NCBI GenBank assembly: GCA_038231955.1
Contig: JBBSIS010000143.1
Location: 1 to 8,045, forward strand
Reading direction: 5' to 3'
Length of the DNA stretch: 8,045 bases
Source: CADCTB01 sp038231955
GTDB taxonomy: Bacteria > Actinomycetota > Acidimicrobiia > Acidimicrobiales > AC-14
Below are positions 1-6,940 of this stretch, piece after piece. The notes under the pieces were generated by a model. That model was not told the DNA's origin, made no database searches, and saw only the letters and a program-made list of their open reading frames with translations. The translations under genes were made by a program, and so were the position numbers. Every line of letters begins with the position of its first letter. Positions within the stretch are counted from its first letter, which is position 1.

Positions 1-881
1 CCAAGGAACTGCCGCCCAAGTGGTTCTACGACGACCGGGGCTCCGATCTCTTCGACCAGATCACCCGGCTGCCCGAGTACTATCCCACCCGCTGCGAACG
101 AGCCATCCTCGAGGCCCGTGCCGGTGAGATAGCCGAGCTGTCGGGCGCCGACACCCTCATCGAGCTCGGCTCGGGCACGTCGGAGAAGACCCACTTGCTC
201 TTGGCGGCCATGGCCGGCGCCGATCGGCTCCGGCGTATCGTGGCCTTCGACGTCAGCGAGGCGACGCTGCGCCACGCCGCAGCCACCTTGGCCACGCGGT
301 ACCCCGACGCCAACGTGCACGCCGTGGTCGGGGACTTCGAGCGCCACCTGTCCACCCTGCCGGGTGGAGGGCGTCGCCTGATCGCCTTTCTGGGGGGCAC
401 GATCGGCAACCTGGCCCCCGAGCCGCGGGCGCGCTTCCTCTCCGAGGTCGCCGCCCTGCTCGAGCCGGGGGAAAGCCTCCTTCTGGGCACCGACCTGGTC
501 AAGGACGTCGGCCGGCTGGAGGCTGCATACGACGATGCCACGGGCGTCACCGCCCAGTTCAACCGCAACGTCCTGCACGTGATCAACCGGCAGCTCGACG
601 CCGACTTCGCCCCCGAGCACTTCGACCACGTCGCCCGCTTCGACCCCCACGAGGAGTGGGTCGAGATGTGGCTGCGCTCGAGTGATGCGCAGGAGGTCCG
701 GGTGGCGGCCGTCGGTCTCACCGTCGCCTTCGGGGCCGGGGAGGCGATGCGCACCGAGATCAGCGCCAAGTTCCGGCGCTCGGGGGTCGAGTCCGAGCTG
801 GGCGACGCCGGCCTGGCCCTGGCCCGGTGGTGGACTGACGACGCCGGCGACTTCGCCGTCTCCCTCGCCATCAAGGAGTAG
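1..881 (+). CDS. egtD: L-histidine N-alpha-methyltransferase EgtD (5' end outside window)
   Basis: EgtD trimethylates the alpha-amino group of histidine with three S-adenosylmethionine molecules, giving hercynine, the first step of ergothioneine synthesis in the cytoplasm. The reading frame is open from base 3, and 292 residues are visible. The family is about 320 residues, so roughly 25-30 N-terminal residues lie upstream. Visible family marks are the start-proximal WFYDDRGSDLFDQIT and EYYPTRCER segments, the SAM-binding ELGSGTSEKT, the GGTIGNL segment whose Asn (bases 408-410) matches the histidine-binding Asn of mycobacterial EgtD, the AAYDDATGVTAQFN segment with the substrate-contacting Tyr, and the C-terminal TEISAKF with the Glu and Ser (756-764) that contact histidine. 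All key residues look intact. It ends IKE-TAG inside a small tandem repeat and is followed by a strong terminator. egtB/egtC-type genes would be expected upstream but are not in view. Confidence 0.96.
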   Translation, partial: KELPPKWFYDDRGSDLFDQITRLPEYYPTRCERAILEARAGEIAELSGADTLIELGSGTSEKTHLLLAAMAGADRLRRIVAFDVSEATLRHAAATLATRYPDANVHAVVGDFERHLSTLPGGGRRLIAFLGGTIGNLAPEPRARFLSEVAALLEPGESLLLGTDLVKDVGRLEAAYDDATGVTAQFNRNVLHVINRQLDADFAPEHFDHVARFDPHEEWVEMWLRSSDAQEVRVAAVGLTVAFGAGEAMRTEISAKFRRSGVESELGDAGLALARWWTDDAGDFAVSLAIKE

Positions 882-913
882 GGCCATCAAGGAGTAGGGC
901 CTCAAGGGGTAAA
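867..913. repeat. 16-bp tandem repeat over the egtD stop codon
   Basis: GCCATCAAGGAGTAGG occurs twice in direct succession (867-882 and 883-898). A third, decayed copy, GCCTCAAGGGGTAAA, follows. Copy 1 encodes the last residues and the TAG of egtD. Because 16 is not a multiple of three, the extra copies place further stop codons (TAG at 895-897, TAA at 910-912) in another frame. This looks like a recent slippage duplication at the gene end. Any function is doubtful. Confidence 0.85.
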
Positions 914-948
914 AGGAAGAAGCGGCGCCGAAGCGCCGCTTCTTCCTT
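913..948. terminator. bidirectional intrinsic terminator between convergent genes
   Basis: A 15-bp perfect inverted repeat has arms 913-927 (AAGGAAGAAGCGGCG) and 934-948 (its exact reverse complement). A further C-G pair at 928/933 closes a four-base CGAA loop. The left arm is preceded by an A-run (911-914). The right arm ends in a pyrimidine-rich stretch, CTTCTTCCTTCT. It lies 31 bases after the egtD stop and 20 bases past the end of the opposing surface-protein gene, so it probably ends transcripts from both sides. The U-tract is short, as is common in high-GC actinobacteria. Confidence 0.88.
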
Positions 949-968
949 CTACGGATTGGTGTTGCGTC

Positions 969-3131
969 TTACCAGGGACGCTGCGACAGCCAGCGGCGGG
1001 GCGACAGGTTGCCGCTCCGACGTCCGGTGGACGACGTGTCCTTACGCGGGGCCCGGTCGGTGCCGGACATCTCCGCGAAGGCGTCGAGGGCGGCGGCGTC
1101 GAGCCGGCTGGAAGCGCTCACCGGCGACAGCCGGGGCTGGCCGGTGAGAAGCGGCCGGAACGCTGCCGGGGCGATGCGCCGACGGCTGGTCGGGTCGGGC
1201 AGGCCCTGGGCTCCGAAGAACATGAGCATGCCCAGCATGGTGAGGGCAAGTGCCATCAGGGCGTACGGCTGCATGAACGAGCCGGTACGGGCCAGGGTGC
1301 CGGTGGCGATCGTGTTGCCTCCACCGCCGCCGCTGCCGCCGCTGCCGCCGGTGCCGCCGCCGCCGACCGTGGCGCTACCACCACCGCTGACCGTACCGCC
1401 TCCTCCGCCGCCGCCGCCAGCGCCGCCGCCGCCGCCGCCAGCGCCGCCGGCAACTGTGCCGCCGGAACCGGTGCCACCCGAGCCGCCGGTGCCACCCGTA
1501 CCGCCTGTACCGCCTGTACCGCCGGTGTTACCGGTGGTCGCGGCGTTACCACTGCCGCCGGTGCCACCCGAGCCGCCGGTGCCACCCGAGCCGCCGGTGT
1601 TACCGGTGCTGTTGCCGTTACCGGGGATGGTGGTGGCGCTCACCGGGGTGGAGTTACAAGCGCTGCCGCCGTTGCCGGCGGTGCCGCCGGTGCCCCGGCC
1701 ATCGGCGCCGATGCCGGTGCCGCCGGCGTTGCCCGTGCCGCCGGCGTTGAAGCCGCCGGTACCGGTGCCGCTGCCGCCGACACCGAGGCCGTCGCCGCCG
1801 CTGCCGCCGCGACCGGCGTTGCAGATGTTGACGTCACCGGTGCTGCCGAGGAACCCGGAGCCGAAGCCGAAGCCGCCGCTCCCGATGAGGCCGTTGTTGT
1901 TGAAAGCGGCCCCGCCGGTCCCGCCGGCCCCGTTGCATGCGCTGCCGCCGTTACCGGCGGACCCGCCCGTGCCGGTTCCGGCGCCAGCAGCGCCGGTCCC
2001 GCCGGCCGTGCCGCTTCCGGCACCGCCGATGTTGACCCCGCCGCTGCCTGATCCGGTCCCGCCGATACCAGTCCCGGCGCCACCGTTGCCGCCGCTAGCG
2101 GCGTTGCAGATGTTGATGCTGCCCGAAGCCGCCCGGGTGGGCGTGGTAGTCGGGATGGTGGTGCCGACCGTGGTGGGCGTCGTCGTCGGCGTCACCGTCG
2201 TGGTGGGCGTCGTCCTCGGCGTCGTCGTCGGCGTCGTCGTCACCGTCGTGGTGGGCGTCGTGGTCGGCGTCGTGGTCGGCGTCGTCGTCGGCGTCGTGGT
2301 GGGCGTCGTGGTCGGCGTCGTGGTCGGCGTCGTGGTCGGCGTCGTGGTCGGCGTCGTGGTCGGCGTCGTGGTCGGCGTCGTGGTCGGCGTCGTCGTGGCG
2401 ACCGTGGTCGTGGCGACCGTGGTCGGCGTCGTCGTGGTCACCACGTTGACGTCAGGCCCGGCGGCCGAGCACATGACCTGGCCGATGATGATTTGGACAC
2501 CGGCGAGGTCGAAACGGAGTGCATTCACCGTGATGGTGGCCGAACCGGGGACGTTGCTCGCAGTGACGTCGTTCACGATGACGTTCAAGACGCTGGGCAG
2601 AGCGGGGTTGACGGGGTTGGGCAGCGGCACCGGGGTGCCTCCGGGGGTCGGCGCCGGAAGCATCGGAAGGCCGGCAATGGTGCTGCTTCCGACCGCTCCG
2701 TTGCCATCGGCCCGACAGGTGGCGCTGACCACGCCCAGGTTCGTTCCGCCGAGCACCACGTTGGAGGCGCTGGAGGTGCTGGTCACGAAGCCGAGGTGTC
2801 CCGCCGGCTCTTGGGCGGCCACACCGGCGGCCTGCGTGCTAGCGGTGAGAAGACCGACGGTGGCGGCGAGGCCACCGACACCCGGAGCGGGAAGAGCGCT
2901 GTTTCCCAGAATAGAGGTGGTGAGCGGCCCAAAGCCGTCCATCGGCTCCGTGGCCGTGCCTGCTACCGCAGAACCCACCGCCGGGGCGCCGTTGACGAGG
3001 AGCGGCGAGGCCGATCCGGTCACGGTATCCACGTCGGCTTGGGCCGGGCTGTTGGCGTAGAGGACGACTGCCGCCCCCAGGGTCATGGCGGCCAGCAAGC
3101 TGATCCGCACCTTTTGCATTCGACTTCTCAT
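969..3131 (-). CDS. secreted Thr/Pro- and Gly-rich surface protein with LARTG sorting motif
   Basis: A 720-residue protein. ATG at 3131 is chosen because AAGGAG (3143-3138) sits six bases upstream; an in-frame start 33 bases earlier lacks this. Residues 1-32 are a signal peptide with likely cleavage after AQA-32. Residues 33-228 form the folded part. Segments around VVSATC (C139), GSSTIAG, and TITVNALRFDLAG...IIIGQVMC (C221) resemble choice-of-anchor P family proteins (recalled by eye, not searched); C139 and C221 could pair. Residues 231-333 are a Thr/Pro stalk with twelve consecutive TTTP units. Residues 336-606 are glycine-rich, including two Cys-bracketed modules. LARTG (613-617) is followed at once by a membrane helix (about 619-641). 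LAxTG is the motif used by class E sortases, so covalent wall attachment is inferred. A 78-residue Arg/Ser/Ala-rich tail with RRR at 650-652 follows, far longer than a usual sorting-signal tail. The ligand or cellular role is unknown. A superficially PE-PGRS-like glycine region is present, but no PE domain. Confidence 0.85.
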   Translation of the reverse strand: MRSRMQKVRISLLAAMTLGAAVVLYANSPAQADVDTVTGSASPLLVNGAPAVGSAVAGTATEPMDGFGPLTTSILGNSALPAPGVGGLAATVGLLTASTQAAGVAAQEPAGHLGFVTSTSSASNVVLGGTNLGVVSATCRADGNGAVGSSTIAGLPMLPAPTPGGTPVPLPNPVNPALPSVLNVIVNDVTASNVPGSATITVNALRFDLAGVQIIIGQVMCSAAGPDVNVVTTTTPTTVATTTVATTTPTTTPTTTPTTTPTTTPTTTPTTTPTTTPTTTPTTTPTTTPTTTPTTTVTTTPTTTPRTTPTTTVTPTTTPTTVGTTIPTTTPTRAASGSINICNAASGGNGGAGTGIGGTGSGSGGVNIGGAGSGTAGGTGAAGAGTGTGGSAGNGGSACNGAGGTGGAAFNNNGLIGSGGFGFGSGFLGSTGDVNICNAGRGGSGGDGLGVGGSGTGTGGFNAGGTGNAGGTGIGADGRGTGGTAGNGGSACNSTPVSATTIPGNGNSTGNTGGSGGTGGSGGTGGSGNAATTGNTGGTGGTGGTGGTGGSGGTGSGGTVAGGAGGGGGGAGGGGGGGGTVSGGGSATVGGGGTGGSGGSGGGGGNTIATGTLARTGSFMQPYALMALALTMLGMLMFFGAQGLPDPTSRRRIAPAAFRPLLTGQPRLSPVSASSRLDAAALDAFAEMSGTDRAPRKDTSSTGRRSGNLSPRRWLSQRPW
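1314..1607 (-). repeat. GGT/GGS/poly-Gly tract of the surface protein
   Basis: Codons 509-606 of the surface protein are almost entirely Gly with Thr and Ser. It begins with GGSGGTGGSGGTGGSG, continues with GGTGGTGGTGGTGGSGG, and then has near-homopolymeric glycine (about 562-579). On the plus strand this reads as repeated CCGCCGGTGCCACC-type units (two similar blocks near 1480-1530 and 1556-1610) and CCGCCGCCG runs. These are prone to slippage and assembly error. All length changes in multiples of three would keep the frame. Confidence 0.8.
1653..2117 (-). repeat. two Cys-bracketed Gly-rich modules in the surface protein
   Basis: Module A (residues 339-400, bases 1932-2117) begins INICNA and ends GNGGSACN. 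Module B (residues 434-493, bases 1653-1832) begins VNICNA and ends GNGGSACN. Each is 60-62 residues with matching internal GG-T-GSG-GG and TGG-AGNGG blocks, and each has exactly two cysteines (C342/C399 and C437/C492) near its ends. A 33-residue linker rich in Phe, Asn and Gly (AFNNNGLIGSGGFGFGSGF) separates them. This is an internal duplication. The paired Cys suggest one disulfide per module. Confidence 0.8.
2253..2396 (-). repeat. twelve tandem 12-bp units coding TTTP
   Basis: Residues 246-293 of the surface protein are twelve uninterrupted TTTP units. They are encoded by a nearly identical 12-bp unit (plus strand CGGCGTCGTGGT, with rare GGG or CGT variants). Degenerate copies (TTTV, RTTP, TTIP, ATTTV) flank the array to about 2130 and 2440. 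Thr/Pro stretches like this usually act as extended, often O-glycosylated stalks. The high nucleotide identity of the core compared with the flanks suggests recent expansion and likely copy-number variation between strains. Confidence 0.9.
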
Positions 3132-3259
3132 GGGTGGCTCCTTGGTTCGGCAACGCAACAACACTTCGTCCCGCCTGCGCGTGCCTCACGGCGAGCGGTC
3201 CCGGATTGGGACGGACGGCGAACAATAACCCACCACGGCGCGCGAATCGACAACCCCGC
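3132..3259 (-). promoter_or_regulatory. intergenic region with a possible weak promoter for the surface protein
   Basis: A 128-bp gap between the monooxygenase stop and the surface-protein start. On the minus strand TTGTCG (3253-3248) and TATTGT (3227-3222) could be -35 and -10 elements, but the 20-base spacing is longer than usual. A short inverted repeat GTCCC-aatcc-GGGAC (3212-3198) lies just downstream and could be an operator or a leader hairpin. No convincing terminator for the upstream gene is visible here, so read-through from the gat side is possible. Confidence 0.25.
3138..3143 (-). promoter_or_regulatory. ribosome-binding site of the surface-protein gene
   Basis: AAGGAG on the minus strand, six bases (CCACCC) before the ATG at 3131. 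It is the best Shine-Dalgarno sequence among the minus-strand genes here, and it decides the start against the in-frame ATG at 3164 and the internal ATG four codons later. Confidence 0.8.
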
Positions 3260-3634
3260 TCAGCCGCCGCTGTCGACGGCCGCCTCACGCTGCTCGACGA
3301 GGAAGGACCACAGCTCGCTGCCCGTGGCCGCCGACCCGCCTTGGGGCGGGCTCTGGGGCGCGGCATCTCCCCCGCCGGGCCCGCCGGCGGCCCCCCCGCC
3401 GTGCGAGCCACCCGGGCCGAAGGCCTGCGACGTGCGCCACGCCTCGAAGGCGGCTTCGTCGCTCCACCGGGTGTAAACCAACCACGTCGTGCGGTCGTCG
3501 GTCGGGCGTAGGAGCTGGAACTCCTCGAAGCCCTCGGACTTGCCCACCTCACCGGCGCGCGCCGCGAACCGCTGGGCCATGACGTCAGCCCGCTCAGGCG
3601 GCACGGTGATGGCGTTGATCTTGACGATGCTCAT
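3260..3634 (-). CDS. MhuD/HmoA-like haem-degrading monooxygenase family protein with Gly-rich insert
   Basis: A 124-residue protein of the antibiotic-biosynthesis monooxygenase fold (dimeric alpha-beta barrel). It aligns without gaps to mycobacterial MhuD (as I remember that sequence) through residue 72. VVKINAI corresponds to IVKINAI with N7, RFA to R22-F23-A24, GF-FQLLRP to residues 35-44, and the haem-pocket W66 is present. MhuD opens haem to release iron. The MhuD axial ligand His75 is Gly here, and the only nearby histidine is H78 in GGSHGGG. Residues 73-107 form a Gly/Pro/Ala-rich insert before the final strand SELWSFLVEQ, making it longer than the usual 100-110 residues. The start is fixed by homology; there is no clear Shine-Dalgarno sequence, and the ATG lies in a palindromic repeat. 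It follows gatB by 68 bp on the same strand. Haem degradation is an inference; another small-molecule or quinone oxygenase role is possible. Confidence 0.82.
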   Translation of the reverse strand: MSIVKINAITVPPERADVMAQRFAARAGEVGKSEGFEEFQLLRPTDDRTTWLVYTRWSDEAAFEAWRTSQAFGPGGSHGGGAAGGPGGGDAAPQSPPQGGSAATGSELWSFLVEQREAAVDSGG

Positions 3635-3718
3635 GGCCCGGGACGCTACCCGGGGGTGCGGATGGCCCGGGACGCGACCCGGGCGTGCGCATGGCCGGGT
3701 AGCTACCCGGCGGCTCGC
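3632..3718. repeat. three tandem 29-bp palindromic repeats between gatB and the monooxygenase
   Basis: Three head-to-tail 29-bp units lie at 3632-3660, 3661-3689 and 3690-3718. Each holds an inverted repeat: CCCGGGACGCTACCCGGG, CCCGGGACGCGACCCGGG, and the perfect 16-bp palindrome CCGGGTAGCTACCCGG. Each is followed by G(T/C)GCG- or CTCGC-like bases. The units fill the whole 68-bp gap. The first unit contains the start codon of the monooxygenase, and the third contains the last codons and stop of gatB. As RNA they would fold into three successive GC-rich hairpins with no U-tract. A REP-like element, an mRNA-stability or processing site, or an attenuator are all possible. Confidence 0.85.
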
Positions 3719-5144
3719 TTCCGCAGGATGGCGGTGACGGACCTGCCGTCGGCTTTCCCCTTGGTGGCGGCCATGACCTTGCCGACGAAGAAGCCGGCCA
3801 GCTTGGCGTCGCCGCCCGCATAGCGCGCCCACTCCCCCGGGTGCCGGGTGATGGCGGCGTCGACGGCGGCGACGAGCACGTCGGCGTCGAGCGCCTCGAA
3901 ACCGTTGGCCTTGGCGATGTCGGCCGGGTCGGCGCCGGAGACGACCAGCTCGGCCAGCACCACCTTGGCCTGGGTGGCGGTGAGGCGACCACCGGCTTCC
4001 ATCTTCAGCACCGCGGCGAAGGCCCGGGCGTCGGGCACCGCCCGGTTGGGCAACTCGTTGGCCGCCCGGTTCAGCGCCAGCCGGCCGTCGGCGCCCTCGG
4101 CCACGGCCGCCACCACCCGGTCGTCGAGCCCTTGCTGCACGACGGTGGCCAGCGACGGGTCGCCGGCCGCGACCCCTGCGGCGACGGCCAGGGCGGCGCG
4201 GCGCTCGGCCGGAAGGGCAGGCAGTGCCGCCCGCACCGCGGCCTGCCAATCGTCGGACGGCGCCAGCGGCACCAGGTCGGGCTCCGGGAAATACCGGTAG
4301 TCGAAGGCCTCCTCCTTCGAGCGCATGGACGACGTGCGACCCTCGTCCTCGTTCCAGTGGCGGGTCTCCTGCACGATCGCCTCGCCCGTCTCCAAGCGAT
4401 CGGTCTGGCGGCGCACCTCGTAGTCCACCGCCCGGCCCAGGGACCGCACCGAGTTCAGGTTCTTGATCTCGGCCCGGGTGCCGAGCTCGGCGGCGCCGAC
4501 CCGCCGCATCGAGATGTTGGCGTCGATGCGCAGCGACCCCTCCTCCATGCGGGCATCCGAGGCGCCGATGGCCACGAGGATGGCCCGCAGCTCGTTGACG
4601 TAGGCCTTGGCCTGCTCCGCTGAGCGGATGTCGGGCTCACTGACGATCTCCACGAGGGGGACGCCGGCGCGGTTGTAGTCGACCAGGGAGTGGTCGGCGC
4701 CGTGGATGCGACCACCGTCGCCGCCCACATGGGTCGACTTGCCGGTGTCCTCCTCCATATGGGCCCGGGTCACGCCCACCCGGCTCCCGTCGGGCAGGTC
4801 GAGCCAGCCGCCCACGTTGATGGGCTGGTCGTACTGACTGACCTGGAAGTCCTTCGGCATGTCCGGGTAGAAATAGTTCTTCCGGTGGAAGATCGACGGC
4901 TCGACCCGGCAATGCAGGGCCAGGCCGACCCGCATGGCCAGCTCCACCGACTGGCGGTTCAGCACCGGCAGCGAACCGGGCAGGCCCAGGCAGACCGGGC
5001 AGATGTTGGTGTTGGGCTCGTCGCCGAAGGCGTTGCGGCAGGCACAGAACAGCTTGGTGGCGGTGGCGAGCTCGGTGTGGACCTCGAGGCCGATCACCGT
5101 CTCCCAGCCGGTCGTCACCCCTGCGGCAACGCTGCGGTGCTCGC

Positions 5145-5148
<4 letters not shown>
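3703..5148 (-). CDS. gatB: Asp/Glu-tRNA(Asn/Gln) amidotransferase subunit B
   Basis: GatB binds the misacylated tRNA and uses ATP to activate the side-chain carboxylate of Glu-tRNA(Gln) (and Asp-tRNA(Asn) where that route is used), for amidation with ammonia from GatA. The protein is 481 residues, the normal full length. The N-terminal kinase-like domain has VIGLEVHTEL (residues 18-27), the zinc-site cysteines C35, C37, C50 and C53 (FCAC...CPVC), the family signature FHRKNYFYPDMPKDFQ (87-102) and DYNRAGVPLVEIVSEPD (157-173). The C-terminal helical/YqeY-like tRNA-binding tail runs from about residue 365 to LRKRAAG. ATG at 5148 overlaps the gatA stop as ATGA, with GGAG seven bases upstream inside gatA, so translation is coupled. 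The last codons fall in the palindromic repeat array. No lesion is seen. Confidence 0.98.
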
Positions 5149-6568
<1,420 letters not shown>

Positions 6569-6572
<4 letters not shown>

Positions 6573-6886
6573 GGGGCGTCGCCGAGGATGCGGGGGACGC
6601 GAAACCGTCCGTCCTCCGCGGCCGGTGCTTCGGACAGCACCTCATCGCGGTCTACGCTCACGCCGGGCAAGTCGTCGCGCAAGACGTTGACGAGCGGGAG
6701 GGGGTGGGCAGTGGGCGGGATACCGACGGTGTCGAGGGCGGCCACGTCGGCGGCATGCCCGAGGATCGCGCCCAGCTGGCTGGCGAAGCGATCGAGCTCC
6801 TCCTCGGTGACGTCAAGGCGCGCCAGGCGGGCGATGTGGATGACATCCTCCCGGGAGACGAGGTCTTCGTTGGGGATCGGGGCCAC
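6569..6886 (-). CDS. gatC: Asp/Glu-tRNA(Asn/Gln) amidotransferase subunit C
   Basis: GatC is the small subunit that wraps around GatA and stabilises its contact with GatB. The predicted product is 105 residues, about normal. It has the N-terminal helices SREDVIHIARLARLDVTEEE (residues 11-30) and the C-terminal belt motif EAPAAEDGRFRVPRIL (86-101). The frame stays open far upstream, but GTG at 6886 is the only plausible start near the conserved region. The first in-frame codons after it read MAPIPNEDLVSRED, and the ATG a few bases upstream (6894) is in a different frame. There is no spaced Shine-Dalgarno sequence, and a -10-like TACCAT ends seven bases before the GTG, so a leaderless message is possible. 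It is the first gene of gatC-gatA-gatB and is divergent from the gene at 6941. Confidence 0.93.
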
Positions 6887-6898
6887 GGCCTCATGGTA
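6887..6898 (-). promoter_or_regulatory. candidate -10 element for a leaderless gatC transcript
   Basis: The minus strand reads TACCAT (6898-6893), then six bases, GAGGCC, then the gatC GTG. TANNNT six bases before a start codon is the arrangement of leaderless genes in actinobacteria, where transcription begins at the first base of the start codon. No good -35 is visible 17-18 bases upstream, which is common for this class. This is an inference from spacing only. Confidence 0.4.
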
Positions 6899-6940
6899 GA
6901 TCCCATCCGCGACACCGCTCTGTTCCGAACCAAAGCACGG

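Noticed and set aside
1314..2120. PE-PGRS protein
   Set aside because: The glycine-rich repeats look similar, but there is no N-terminal PE domain. The protein has a cleavable signal peptide and a sortase-like anchor instead.
1009..3060. A 683-codon open frame on the plus strand opposite the surface-protein gene, reading as Pro- and Val/Gly-rich repeats
   Set aside because: It is the mirror of GGN and ACC/ACG repeat codons on the minus strand. The minus-strand product has a signal peptide, a ribosome-binding site and a sorting motif, while this one has none and no recognisable domain.
3129..3164. Earlier start (ATG at 3164) for the surface protein
   Set aside because: It would put the AAGGAG ribosome-binding site inside the gene and add a polar segment before the signal peptide.
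3632..3718. CRISPR array
   Set aside because: The 29-bp units are directly adjacent with no spacers, there are only three, and no cas gene is present.
6704..6940. Upstream extension of the NTF2-like protein frame
   Set aside because: It runs antisense through gatC and would bury the membrane helix behind about 80 unrelated residues.
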